Assembly: GCA_900555635.1 (NCBI GenBank)
Contig: USLU01000027.1
Coordinates: forward strand, 1 to 61,078
Length of the DNA: 61,078 nt
From: an uncultured Bacteroides sp.
GTDB lineage: Bacteria > Bacteroidota > Bacteroidia > Bacteroidales > Bacteroidaceae
Direction: 5' to 3'
The notes under the pieces are model-generated. The model had not been told where the DNA came from. It was given only the letters and a program-made list of their open reading frames with translations, and did not search any database. The position numbers were made by a program, and so were the translations under genes. Positions 8,579 to 17,341 of the stretch are shown here, in pieces. Numbering within the stretch: the stretch's first letter is position 1; the number at the start of each line of letters is the position of its first letter.

Positions 8579-9103
8579 TTACCAGTTAGCTACGGTTGCG
8601 TTAAATATTTGTTCTGAAATATCTTTCACCATCAAAGTGATAAGCTGGTCTTGTACCGCCGTGAGCAGCTGTGACGAATCATACAATTGGAAGGCTGAAA
8701 ATTGTTGCTCAAAATCTTCCTCATGGTTGGTATTGTTCACATAGCGCACATTGACGGTCAGTGTCAGTTTCACTTTCGAAGAATACCCACTGGCATCCAC
8801 TGATTCGTTATATTGGTTATAACCGGTTATCTCACCTTCAATCTCAAGATCACCGCCGCTGTTCACGAGGCGCAAGCGGGTTTGCTGAATGAACATGTCT
8901 TTCAACTTCTGGTTGAATTCAGTAGCCAGCGGTGCATACACATATTCTGCACGATTCTGAAAGTCACCTATCGAGATGGTCTTCACCTTCGTATAATCAA
9001 TAGAACTAATCGGAGCAAGCCCCAGGGAGATGCGGCAGGAATATACCACAAGCACCAGACTGACCAAAGCAGTGACCAGTGCTATTTTTTTAATCCAATC
9101 CAT
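8579..9103 (-). CDS. lptE: LptE-family LPS-assembly lipoprotein
   Basis: Outer-membrane lipoprotein that in the known pathway plugs the LptD barrel and helps insert lipopolysaccharide. The N-terminal hydrophobic stretch ends in a lipobox with Cys23 (LVVYSC). The mature part has the LptE pattern: ISIGDFQNRAEYVYAPLATEFNQKLKDMF, then LVNSGGDLEIEGEITGYN and VKLTLTVNVRYVN. The length of 174 residues is normal. The start overlaps the end of the sigma54 regulator's DNA-binding part by 14 bases, so translation is probably coupled. lptC lies in another cluster about 8 kb away. Confidence 0.88.
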   Translation of the reverse strand: MDWIKKIALVTALVSLVLVVYSCRISLGLAPISSIDYTKVKTISIGDFQNRAEYVYAPLATEFNQKLKDMFIQQTRLRLVNSGGDLEIEGEITGYNQYNESVDASGYSSKVKLTLTVNVRYVNNTNHEEDFEQQFSAFQLYDSSQLLTAVQDQLITLMVKDISEQIFNATVANW

Positions 9104-9341
9104 ATTCTTTTATCTTTCTGTATAAGGTGCGCTCGGATATATTCAAGTCCTGTGCGGCACTTTTACGCTTGCCGTGATGTTTCTCAAGCGCTTTGCGTAT
9201 CATTTCTTTCTCTACTTCGTCCAGGGAGAGAGATTCTTCCACATATTCTTCCGTATCCTGAATATCATCGTCCATAGCCGGAGCCGACTTTATTGAAGGA
9301 TGAATGATAGTGGGTACACCGGAAGTTACCGGAGGCACCAC
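9090..9341 (-). CDS. detached Fis-type HTH domain of a sigma54 regulator
   Basis: This is the C-terminal part of the upstream regulator, in the same reading frame but separated from it by one TAA codon and seven more codons. It contains SLDEVEKEMIRKALEKHHG and SAAQDLNISERTLYRKIKEYGLD, the Fis-type helix-turn-helix that binds enhancer sites. The coordinates begin at a GTG (9339-9341); an ATG at 9273-9275 (MDDDIQDTEE) would give 61 residues. If re-initiation occurs, the product would be a free DNA-binding domain without ATPase. Otherwise this stretch is untranslated and the gene is broken. A true start is not supported by any ribosome site. Confidence 0.6.
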   Translation of the reverse strand: MVPPVTSGVPTIIHPSIKSAPAMDDDIQDTEEYVEESLSLDEVEKEMIRKALEKHHGKRKSAAQDLNISERTLYRKIKEYGLD

Positions 9342-9362
9342 AGCCGGAGGATTTGGAGCAAG

Positions 9363-10349
9363 TTAGGCAGGAGATGTAACCGGTTGATTACTGCTTACTA
9401 CTCCCCGACTCCGCTCGGTCATAATTTCGTGTACCAGCTTCTTCAACTCCGTCACATCCTGACGCATATCGAAGAGCACCTGATAGAGAATTTCCCGCTC
9501 ACTCTCGAAACTCTTGCTTTCTTTTACACCAAACAATGTCGGAAGGCGTTGCATCGTATTTTGTTCAGGCAGATATATTTTCAAGATAGAGGAGTTAATT
9601 TCACGATTCGTCTCTATAATAGATATTTGCTCGGTGATATTCTTCAACTGGCGCACATTGCCGGGCCATGAATAAGACAATAACATCTGCCGGGCATCTT
9701 CGGTCAACTGAATAGCCGGCATACGGTATTTCTCGGCAAAGTCCGATGCGAACTTGCGGAACAGCAGAACGACATCCTCACCACGTTCACGTAACGGCGG
9801 TATCTGGATGGGAACTGTATTCAAACGATAATACAAATCTTCGCGAAAACGACCGTTTGCAATGGCTTGAGTCAGGTTCACATTGGTTGCCGCCACAATA
9901 CGCACATCGGTTTTCTCCACTTTAGAAGAACCGACCTTCATGAATTCACCACTTTCGAGCACACGGAGCAAACGTGCCTGAGTAGGTAATGGCAACTCAC
10001 CCACCTCATCCAGGAAGATTGTTCCGCCATTAGCCTCGCCAAAGTAACCTTTCCGTTCACCAATAGCTCCCGTAAAGGCTCCCTTCTCATGTCCGAACAA
10101 TTCGGAATCGATGGTACCTTCCGGAATGGCACCACAGTTCACGGCAATGTATTGTCCATGCTTCCGACGACTGTATTGGTGGATGATTTGCGGAAAACTT
10201 TCCTTTCCTACTCCACTCTCTCCGGTAATCAGCACAGACAAATCGGTAGGCGCCACCTGAATGGCGATATCGATTGCTCGCACCAGTGTCTCATTGTTTC
10301 CAATGATGCCAAAACGTAATTTTACTTGTTGTATCTCCGCTTTCGTCAT
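9363..10349 (-). CDS. sigma54-dependent activator, AAA+ part, prematurely stopped
   Basis: Bacterial enhancer-binding protein that remodels RNA polymerase-sigma54. It has no receiver domain. Visible are Walker A GESGVGKE (43-50), the sigma54-contacting loop GAFTGA (90-95), Walker B GGTIFLDEVGELP, and the sensor/arginine-finger region FREDLYYRLN, followed by RERGEDV and YSWPGNVRQLKN. The frame ends at TAA (9363-9365) after SNQPVTSPA. It then continues in frame into a linker and a Fis-type HTH, so the intact protein would have about 419 residues. As it stands, the 328-residue product keeps its ATPase but lacks its DNA-binding domain. It lies one base after pdxA and upstream of lptE. Confidence 0.85.
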   Translation of the reverse strand: MTKAEIQQVKLRFGIIGNNETLVRAIDIAIQVAPTDLSVLITGESGVGKESFPQIIHQYSRRKHGQYIAVNCGAIPEGTIDSELFGHEKGAFTGAIGERKGYFGEANGGTIFLDEVGELPLPTQARLLRVLESGEFMKVGSSKVEKTDVRIVAATNVNLTQAIANGRFREDLYYRLNTVPIQIPPLRERGEDVVLLFRKFASDFAEKYRMPAIQLTEDARQMLLSYSWPGNVRQLKNITEQISIIETNREINSSILKIYLPEQNTMQRLPTLFGVKESKSFESEREILYQVLFDMRQDVTELKKLVHEIMTERSRGVVSSNQPVTSPA

Positions 10350-10350
10350 A

Positions 10351-11448
10351 CTATAAATCTTCTTCTGCGCTATCGAGCTTCAATTTATCGCTGTCGTCAC
10401 GTTTTTCGTAATATTGTTTGCGCAAAGGATTAGCGTGCGCCACTTTATCGCATTCACGGTTGCGGAACACGTCAATAGCCACATAGACTGCCTGACGGAA
10501 GGAATCTTCCGAAGCCAGCCCTTTCCCTGCGATATCATAAGCTGTACCATGGGCGGGTGAAGTACGCACAACGGGAAGTCCTGCCGTATAGTTCACGCCT
10601 TCGTCCATAGCCAAAGCTTTGAATGGAGCCAAGCCCTGATCGTGGTACATAGCGAGCACACCGTCAAAATGGGTAAAGTTGCCCGAACCCATAAATCCGT
10701 CTGCCGGATAAGGACCATAACAAAGCATGCCTTTAGCAGCCATCTCTTGGATAGCCGGAATAATAATCTCCTGTTCTTCTGTTCCCAGCAAACCTTCGTC
10801 GCCTGCATGCGGATTCAAAGACAACACAGCAATACGAGGGGCATCAATACCGAAATCCTGTTTCAAAGAGCGATTAAATATCACCAGTTTCTCCTGGATC
10901 AGTTCTTTGGTAATAGTCGAAGCGATCTGGCTTACAGGAATATGTCCGGTTACCAGTGCCACCCGAAAATCATCTTTCATCAAGATCATCAATGATTTCT
11001 CGCCATCGCCCAATCTCTCTTCAATATATTCGGTGTGTCCGGGGAAAGCAAACTCCTCGGACTGGATGGTATGCTTGTTGATGGGAGCTGTTACGATTAC
11101 ATCTATCCATCCTTCCTTGAACTCTTCAATAGCTCTTTCCAATGCACCAAGTGCTGCTTTTCCGGCTTCGGGATCAGGCTTTGAGAACTCGACTTTCACT
11201 TCATCATCTGTACAGTTAACAACACTTAACCGGTTGTCAGCCGCTTCCGAGGCTGAATTGACAATACTGAAGTTAGTAGGCAAATCAAGGGATTTGCGAT
11301 GATAAGCTGCGACTTTAGGCGAACCATAAATGACAGGCGTGCATAATTCCAACATCACAGGATCTGAGAACGTTTTCAGAATTACTTCATAACCGACGCC
11401 ATTTATGTCGCCTTGCGTAATGCCGATTCTTATTTTGTTGTCTTCCAT
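10351..11448 (-). CDS. pdxA: 4-hydroxythreonine-4-phosphate dehydrogenase PdxA
   Basis: NAD-dependent enzyme of the DXP-dependent pyridoxal phosphate pathway; it oxidises 4-phosphohydroxy-L-threonine. Recognised by GITQGDINGVGYEV at the N-terminus, VTAPINKHTI, the metal-site region FPGHTEYIEERLGDG, SLNPHAGDEGLLGTEE, AMYHDQGLAPFKALAMDEG and the C-terminal VRTSPAHGTAYDIAGKG. The length of 365 residues is slightly above the usual ~330 because of a charged C-terminal tail (RDDSDKLKLDSAEEDL). It lies eight bases after the DUF4837 gene and one base ahead of the sigma54 regulator, inside one operon. Confidence 0.95.
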   Translation of the reverse strand: MEDNKIRIGITQGDINGVGYEVILKTFSDPVMLELCTPVIYGSPKVAAYHRKSLDLPTNFSIVNSASEAADNRLSVVNCTDDEVKVEFSKPDPEAGKAALGALERAIEEFKEGWIDVIVTAPINKHTIQSEEFAFPGHTEYIEERLGDGEKSLMILMKDDFRVALVTGHIPVSQIASTITKELIQEKLVIFNRSLKQDFGIDAPRIAVLSLNPHAGDEGLLGTEEQEIIIPAIQEMAAKGMLCYGPYPADGFMGSGNFTHFDGVLAMYHDQGLAPFKALAMDEGVNYTAGLPVVRTSPAHGTAYDIAGKGLASEDSFRQAVYVAIDVFRNRECDKVAHANPLRKQYYEKRDDSDKLKLDSAEEDL

Positions 11449-11456
11449 TTTATTAC

Positions 11457-12506
11457 TTAATTATTAATAGTATCTTTTGCGGCCGAGTTCACCGGGATCT
11501 CCATACCTTCTTGCTTGCTGTTAGGCAATTTCAAAGTATATAGTGAAGCTTCCATCTGGCGGACCAGGTTGCGTTTCAATTTATCGGGTGAGTAAACAAA
11601 GATTTCTGATACGATAACACGTTTGTTTGCCTTATCCAAGCGTGCATGCGATACGAACGGACCACCCATAAAGTCACCCTTCATACGCCATAAGCCACGG
11701 GCTTCTAACGCATAATCACCTTGCACAGAGATAGGTCGTACATCAGTCATCAGAGTATCGGTTGACATATACATGCCTTCTTTGGCACCGGGAATATTTT
11801 CTTTCATCACGGAGTCACGCTTATGCACGAAATATTCCTTAGTAAACGTATCTTTATCAGTATAAGGATAAGAATAAATAACGAAGTTCTGGTCACCGGT
11901 AGCAGCATTCGTACCTGCCCAGAAAAAGTCTTTACCTTCCTTGGTAGAAACCAATTCACCTGGTACCCATACATCAGAATCAAACATGCTCTTTACTTTC
12001 GTAAAAACATAGTTGCTGTGTTTATCTTTTAATGCGGAAATCTGACGGTTCATTTCTGCGTGTGTAAAGAAGTCTATGATGACTTGCTTATTCTCCTCTA
12101 CAAACTTAGCAAACGAGGCTTCATCCGGTGCCTGAATAGTCAGGATAGATTGCGGAGCAGCATATACATCCTTAGCATACTTAAATTTAGGCTGGGTATA
12201 AAGATCTTTGTTAATCTCCACTATGATAATGTTGCGGATCAGTTTCAGAGTAGCATCATAATTGGCTGGAGAAGTATACATGATACGGAACGAACGTTCA
12301 GACTGGGGAAGTCCCGGTACATCTGAATCAAGTACGTCGAACAGAGCTCTACCTGCAGGACGTTCCCATACTCCCGGATCAACAACTACCAAAATTTCAT
12401 AGGCACGACCACTGGAAGTCGGAGTAAACACACCTTTTTTTCCGCTACACGCTGAAAATAGTGTCAAAACAAGAGCCATACTTAAATAAAACAGATGCTT
12501 TTTCAT
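11457..12506 (-). CDS. DUF4837 family lipoprotein
   Basis: Exported lipoprotein of 349 residues; lipobox LFSAC with Cys20. The mature chain matches the Bacteroidetes family DUF4837 (RAYEILVVVDPGVWERPAGRAL, the Pro-Gln-Ser region VPGLPQSERSFRIMYTSP, and YALEARGLWRMKGDFMGGPF near the end). The function is unknown. It is the first gene of the operon that runs through pdxA, the sigma54 regulator, lptE, TPR and secG, with a promoter box 23 bases ahead of the ATG. Placement with LPS and Sec genes suggests a cell-envelope role, which is inference only. Confidence 0.85.
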   Translation of the reverse strand: MKKHLFYLSMALVLTLFSACSGKKGVFTPTSSGRAYEILVVVDPGVWERPAGRALFDVLDSDVPGLPQSERSFRIMYTSPANYDATLKLIRNIIIVEINKDLYTQPKFKYAKDVYAAPQSILTIQAPDEASFAKFVEENKQVIIDFFTHAEMNRQISALKDKHSNYVFTKVKSMFDSDVWVPGELVSTKEGKDFFWAGTNAATGDQNFVIYSYPYTDKDTFTKEYFVHKRDSVMKENIPGAKEGMYMSTDTLMTDVRPISVQGDYALEARGLWRMKGDFMGGPFVSHARLDKANKRVIVSEIFVYSPDKLKRNLVRQMEASLYTLKLPNSKQEGMEIPVNSAAKDTINN

Positions 12507-12528
12507 ATCTCTACAGTTTTAGTTTTCA

Positions 12529-12536
12529 CAAAGCTA
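12529..12536 (-). promoter_or_regulatory. -7 box of the DUF4837-pdxA-secG operon
   Basis: The minus strand reads TAGCTTTG, matching TAnnTTTG, 22 bases before the start codon. No clear -33 box. Confidence 0.55.
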
Positions 12537-12575
12537 CGAAGAATGCGTAAAATCCTTCTCACTTAAGTTAATAAT

Positions 12576-13616
12576 TTATATTAATTCTTGTTTATTCTCC
12601 TCTTGCTTAGCTGTAGAAAGCATGCCACAAGCAGCAAAAATGTCTTCACCCCGGGAGGCACGTATGGTAGTAAACAATCCGTGCGAAGTAAGATAATCGC
12701 GGAAGGTAGCCATCGTTTCCATGTCAGCACCTTCCAAATCTACTCCCGGTATAGCATGGAAACGAATAAGATTTATCCGGCAATCCACACCACGCAGCAG
12801 TTTCAAAAGTTCCTTGGCATATAGCAGAGAATCATTCACTCCTTTAAAAACAATATATTCGAAAGATAGTCTGCGTTGTTTACTAAAATCATAATTTCTT
12901 AACAATTCTACAATTTCCGTGATGGAAAAAGCTTTCTCTGCCGGCATCAATTCGCGACGTTGCAAAGGTACCGGAGTATGCAGGCTGATGGCAAGATGGC
13001 AATCAGATTCTTCGATAAAGCGCTGCAAGCCTTTCTTCAGACCGACTGTTGAAAGAGTGATACGCTTCGGGCTCCAGGCAAAACCATAAGATGCAGTCAT
13101 TATTTCCAGAGCTTTTAATACTTCGTCCAAGTTATCTAACGGTTCACCCATCCCCATCATCACGACATTTGTCAGTTTTTCCTGTTCGGGCAAAGAGATG
13201 ATTTGATTGATAATTTCGTTAGCAGACAAATTGGCAGTATAGCCTTGCTTACCAGTCATACAGAACTTGCAATTCATTTTGCAGCCTACCTGTGAAGATA
13301 CGCACAACGTAGCACGGTCTTCATCAGGGATGTAGACTGCTTCCACAAAATGTCCCTCGCCAACCCGGTAAAGATACTTCACTGTACCATCTATTGAGCG
13401 CATGGCATCCACCGGAGCTTTAGCACCTACTTCGAAAGAGTCGTTCAGTAATTCGCGTTGTTTTAAAGACAAATTCGTCATCTCATCAATAGAAGTTACT
13501 TTCTTATCGTACAACCACGATGCAATCTGTTTAGCTGCAAATCCGGGCATACCCAAGTTCTTTACCACCATCTGCAACTCGGAGAGCGTTAATCCTAAAA
13601 GAGGTCGTTTCTGCAT
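12576..13616 (-). CDS. rlmN: dual-specificity 23S rRNA/tRNA methyltransferase RlmN
   Basis: Radical-SAM methyltransferase that methylates C2 of A2503 in 23S rRNA and A37 in some tRNAs. The radical-SAM cluster motif is CKMNCKFC (C-x3-C-x2-C). Also present are MMGMGEPLDN, ITLSTVGLKKG, LAISLHTPVPLQR and the C-terminal catalytic Cys in RGEDIFAACGML. The ATG at 13616 (MQKRPLLGL) gives 346 residues, normal for RlmN. A longer frame from TTG at 13670 was rejected because that codon overlaps the promoter box. The gene stands alone, with its own promoter, between two operons. Confidence 0.95.
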   Translation of the reverse strand: MQKRPLLGLTLSELQMVVKNLGMPGFAAKQIASWLYDKKVTSIDEMTNLSLKQRELLNDSFEVGAKAPVDAMRSIDGTVKYLYRVGEGHFVEAVYIPDEDRATLCVSSQVGCKMNCKFCMTGKQGYTANLSANEIINQIISLPEQEKLTNVVMMGMGEPLDNLDEVLKALEIMTASYGFAWSPKRITLSTVGLKKGLQRFIEESDCHLAISLHTPVPLQRRELMPAEKAFSITEIVELLRNYDFSKQRRLSFEYIVFKGVNDSLLYAKELLKLLRGVDCRINLIRFHAIPGVDLEGADMETMATFRDYLTSHGLFTTIRASRGEDIFAACGMLSTAKQEENKQELI

Positions 13617-13667
13617 ATTATTTCTTTTATCAAGTAGAGTATCATTTGTAGAACCTGTACTAAAGTG

Positions 13668-13698
13668 CAAAGGTATGAATAAAGTTGCACAACAGCAA
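13668..13698 (-). promoter_or_regulatory. rlmN promoter
   Basis: On the minus strand TTG (13696-13698) is followed after 20 bases by TACCTTTG (13668-13675), fitting the Bacteroides -33/-7 layout. Transcription would begin near 13662, downstream of the rejected TTG start. Confidence 0.65.
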
Positions 13699-13762
13699 TG
13701 TCACACGCATAAAATGAAAAGTACAGGAGACGAAAAAGGAGAGAATGACGGGTATAGATCAT

Positions 13763-13797
13763 AAAAAAGCCGCCCGATATATACCGGACGGCTTTTT
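13763..13797 (-). terminator. terminator downstream of ppiD
   Basis: A GC-rich stem (GCCGCCCG pairing with CGGACGGC, with one G-U) around an 8-base loop, flanked by A and T runs on both sides. It ends the ppiD transcript 21 bases after its stop codon and could act in both directions. Confidence 0.9.
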
Positions 13798-13818
13798 ATG
13801 TATCTATTCATTTATTCT

Positions 13819-15957
13819 TTAGAAGAACAAATAACGTTTGTCTTTCACTTCAGCCTTCAAATACAAATCATTGATGAACTGAGATGCCATACGAGCGTGC
13901 ATTGACTCCAATGTAGCTTCTTCGGTCTTTTGGTCGAATGTCTCGTTCAGTTTTTCCTTTGCATAAGGTTGAAGAACGAATACACCACCATTACCTTTAA
14001 GCGGAGCACTCAGCTTGTTAAGTTCGGCTACGGAAGCATAAGCACTTACCATAGGTTCGCTGCTACGCAAAGCCGGAACATAAGCAGTTGCTGCGAAAGT
14101 AACGTGTTTTACAGAATCACTAACTGCGGCAGCCATATTCTTGTATTGTTCGAAAGTAGTAGCATTAGCAGCCTTCATGTCAGCCATGATCTTCTCTGCT
14201 TTCTTGTCGCGAAGAACCTCAAATCTCAATTGATCTTTAACCAAAGCCAACGGGCGATAACCTTCAGGAATAACATTTACTACACCAACCACCAACATAC
14301 GATCGCTTTCGCCACATTCGTACAAACCGGAAACTTCACCAGCCTTTGCTTCGAAAGCCCATTTCAATGCATCTTTGGTGCCTCTTACACCACCAATTCC
14401 ATGTTCAGAGCTATACAGATCTGTTTTATCCAAAAGTCTGTAACCAGCATCTTCAGCATTAGCAGTCATTTTATCCAATGTATTGTTAGCAGCGATAAAC
14501 TGACTGAAATCATTGTATGCCTTGCTATAAGTTTCCTTGCTGAAATCAACCGGACGTTTGATAACGGCAACTTTATATTTATCCTTTACAGCTTTTTTGT
14601 TGGTAACTTGCAGGATAACATTTGCTTGTCCTAAAGCCAGGTTAGTCAATTCATTCTGACCTAAAGTAGTTACAGCAGTAATATACTTCAAGTTGTCACC
14701 TTCTACCTGTGCACCTTCATAGTTTGCAGAAGAAATCCAGGTAGGTTCGCCTGTTTGACCATACTTCTTAGCTATTTCTGCGAAATTAGCACCACCTTTA
14801 ATAGCATTGTAAATACTGTCTGCTAAAGTTTTAGTCTTGGCAGCATCTTCGGCAACTACTTGGATTTGACGGAACTCAATAGAGTCTGCAGCAGCTACAG
14901 AAGCCAACTTCTTGAAAGAATTGATGGTATTATCAGTTACATTATAGTAAGGTCCATAAACCCCACCTACAGCTACTGAGTCCAGACGGGCAGCAACGTC
15001 AGCAGGCAAAGACTTAGCTGTGTAGAACAGATCCACATACGGAGTAGTAGAACCTGTAGAACGGATAAAAGTAGTATAATCAGCAGGGTTACCGGCAAGT
15101 TGCTCGGTAGCTTCTTCTACTTCTTTTTGGATAGCAGCTCTGTCTTCAGGGCTTGCAGTTACCTGTACATCAATATACTTAATAGAACGGGTTTCTACAT
15201 ATTGTCTGAACTGTTCTTTCTTCTTGTCGTAAGCGGCTTTCAAATCAGACTCACTGATAGTAATTGTAGAATCTACAATAGAAGTATAAGGAATAGCAGC
15301 CAACAGCAAGTCAGTTTGGTTTACTCTAGCGTCAAAGGCATCTTGCGCTTCAACCGGATTAGAGAACAATGACTTAGTAATCAAAGCCTGATATTTTTCT
15401 TGCAGACGAGCCTGTACAAGTGATTTTTCAATGAAAGACCAGAACTTATACATAGAATCGTAATATTCGGCATAATTAGACGGCATTTGTGCCTTGTTCA
15501 TCTTAGAATAATCTACCAAGAACTTCTTCAACATATCTTTGTCGAAAGCACCGGTTGCCTGATTGCGGAACGGAGTTTGTTGCAACATAGGATGTACACC
15601 GGCATCAATGATAGCCTGGATTTCAGCCTTTGATACAGTCAAACCCAATTTTTCAGCTTCTTTCTCAATCAATTTATTGTTGACGTATACTTTCCATACT
15701 TCGTCTTTAATCTGGTTGGTTTGCTCATCACTCAATGCGCTCATGCCACTAGAGAATTTTACAACTTCTGTATATTCCTCTACCATTGCCTGATAATCTT
15801 GAGCGGAAATAGTCTCCCCGTTCACTTCACCTACGTCTTGTGACTGGTGTGGCTGAAGCACTTTCCACGCGTCACCTGCGATGAAAGCAAACAGCGCCAA
15901 ACCAATAACAATCACCAATAAGGGTCCTTTAGACCGGATGTTTTGTAATGTTGCCAT
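13819..15957 (-). CDS. PpiD/SurA-type periplasmic peptidyl-prolyl isomerase
   Basis: Membrane-anchored periplasmic folding factor of the PpiD type. A short cytoplasmic start (MATLQNIRSKGP) precedes one transmembrane helix (LLVIVIGLALFAFIAGDAW). A SurA-like chaperone domain follows (VGEVNGETISAQDYQAMVEEY to IEKEAEKLGLTVSKAEIQAI). A parvulin-like domain lies near 355-470 (RQIQVVAEDAAKTKTLADSIYNAI, FAEIAKKYGQ) and a second, degenerate one follows (LKWAFEAKAGEVSGLYECGE). The length of 712 residues is typical for Bacteroidetes. It probably assists outer-membrane proteins leaving the Sec channel. It is the last gene of the coaX-to-ppiD cluster, 123 bases after its neighbour. Confidence 0.9.
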   Translation of the reverse strand: MATLQNIRSKGPLLVIVIGLALFAFIAGDAWKVLQPHQSQDVGEVNGETISAQDYQAMVEEYTEVVKFSSGMSALSDEQTNQIKDEVWKVYVNNKLIEKEAEKLGLTVSKAEIQAIIDAGVHPMLQQTPFRNQATGAFDKDMLKKFLVDYSKMNKAQMPSNYAEYYDSMYKFWSFIEKSLVQARLQEKYQALITKSLFSNPVEAQDAFDARVNQTDLLLAAIPYTSIVDSTITISESDLKAAYDKKKEQFRQYVETRSIKYIDVQVTASPEDRAAIQKEVEEATEQLAGNPADYTTFIRSTGSTTPYVDLFYTAKSLPADVAARLDSVAVGGVYGPYYNVTDNTINSFKKLASVAAADSIEFRQIQVVAEDAAKTKTLADSIYNAIKGGANFAEIAKKYGQTGEPTWISSANYEGAQVEGDNLKYITAVTTLGQNELTNLALGQANVILQVTNKKAVKDKYKVAVIKRPVDFSKETYSKAYNDFSQFIAANNTLDKMTANAEDAGYRLLDKTDLYSSEHGIGGVRGTKDALKWAFEAKAGEVSGLYECGESDRMLVVGVVNVIPEGYRPLALVKDQLRFEVLRDKKAEKIMADMKAANATTFEQYKNMAAAVSDSVKHVTFAATAYVPALRSSEPMVSAYASVAELNKLSAPLKGNGGVFVLQPYAKEKLNETFDQKTEEATLESMHARMASQFINDLYLKAEVKDKRYLFF

Positions 15958-16080
15958 TTTTGTTAATATGATTTATTTGTTTATTATTATTTTCTCGTTA
16001 ATGTTCATTTTAGCGCACGAAGATACAAAAAATGCTAATACGCATCTATTTATTCCCTAAAAAATTATGCCTAAATATAA

Positions 16081-17337
16081 TTATTCAATGACTTTCAAGC
16101 GTACTAACTCAATTTTAGTGGCCGTTACCTTGATAATTTTGAATTGGTAGTTATCTATGGAAATCACTTCGTGCAATTTTGGAAAACTCTGATAACGGTT
16201 CAAGATCAATCCTCCTACTGTCAGATAATCATCTGACTCGGGTAAATCCAGCCCGAAAGTCTCATTCACCTTTTCTATCTCCAAGCGTGCCGAGAGCACA
16301 TATTCGTGTTCACCAATCTGCTTGCATATATAAGAGGTATTATCGTGTTCATCTTCTATATCACCAAATATTTCTTCAACCAGATCTTCCAAAGAAACAA
16401 TACCCGATGTCCCGCCAAACTCATCCACTACAACGGCAATAGTTTTCTTTTGTTGCATAAACAGTTTCATCAGTTTGTGAGCGGCCATCGTTTCAGGAAC
16501 AATAGGAACTTCCTTCACATTGTTCCGCCAGTCAGCCGGATTACGAAACATTTCGGACGAATGGATATATCCCACTACATTATCTATATTACCGTCGTAT
16601 ACAATAATTTTGGAAATACCGGATTCTACAAATAAGCTCTTAAGATCTTCAAGCGAAGCAGTTACATCCACAGCAACAACTTCCGTACGGGGTACGATAC
16701 AATCGCGTATCTTTATATTCGAAAAGTCGAGAGCATTCTGGAATATCTTCACTTCCGCATCCAACTCTTCCCTACTATCGGCATTATCTATGCTCGATTG
16801 GATAAAATAGTCCAGATCTACCTTACCAAAGGCTTTGTCAGAAGCATCTTTATTAATCTTCATGCCAAATACACGGAGGAAGAGATAGGACACCCCGGAG
16901 GCAAACTTTGAAATAGGAAACAGAATGATATAGCAGATGAATAAAGGAACAGCACATACCCTAAGCATCAAGTTGGGATTGATTTTGAATAAGGTTTTCG
17001 GCAGGAATTCACCTGTCACTAAAATAATGAGCGTAGAAATGATGGTCTGCACCAATACCATCACAAAATGATTGGAAATCACTCCGGCAAGCAAATTCAC
17101 CTCAATGATTTGTGCCATTAAAATACCGTAAATAACGAGTGCAATATTATTCCCCACCAACATGGTAGAAATAAAATTATTGGGATTACGGAAGAAATAA
17201 CCCAAAATATTGGAAACCACACCCGGTTTACGTTCCATTTCAAAGCGCAACTTATCTACGGAAACGAAAGCAATCTCCATACCCGAGAAAAAGGCGGAGA
17301 AGAGCATGGTTATCAATAAATATATAATGGTATCCAT
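16081..17337 (-). CDS. CNNM/CBS-pair protein (hemolysin family, GldE-like)
   Basis: Inner-membrane protein of the DUF21/CNNM family, often annotated hemolysin or CorC; some relatives export magnesium and GldE is the gliding-associated member. The N-terminal ~190 residues are the CNNM membrane domain with four hydrophobic segments (IIYLLITMLFSAFFSGMEIAF first, then GNNIALVIYGIL). Residues about 205-330 form two CBS domains (IVPRTEVVAVDVTASLEDL, TIAVVVDEFGGTSGIVSLEDLVEEIFG). The last ~80 residues are the CorC_HlyC domain. The length of 418 residues is normal. It lies four bases downstream of lptC, so co-transcribed. Bacteroides do not glide, so the GldE name is avoided. Confidence 0.88.
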   Translation of the reverse strand: MDTIIYLLITMLFSAFFSGMEIAFVSVDKLRFEMERKPGVVSNILGYFFRNPNNFISTMLVGNNIALVIYGILMAQIIEVNLLAGVISNHFVMVLVQTIISTLIILVTGEFLPKTLFKINPNLMLRVCAVPLFICYIILFPISKFASGVSYLFLRVFGMKINKDASDKAFGKVDLDYFIQSSIDNADSREELDAEVKIFQNALDFSNIKIRDCIVPRTEVVAVDVTASLEDLKSLFVESGISKIIVYDGNIDNVVGYIHSSEMFRNPADWRNNVKEVPIVPETMAAHKLMKLFMQQKKTIAVVVDEFGGTSGIVSLEDLVEEIFGDIEDEHDNTSYICKQIGEHEYVLSARLEIEKVNETFGLDLPESDDYLTVGGLILNRYQSFPKLHEVISIDNYQFKIIKVTATKIELVRLKVIE

Positions 17338-17341
17338 AATA

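Noticed and set aside
13668..13670. TTG start giving rlmN 18 extra residues
   Set aside because: The codon lies in the -7 promoter box, upstream of the expected transcription start; the ATG at 13614-13616 fits the family length.
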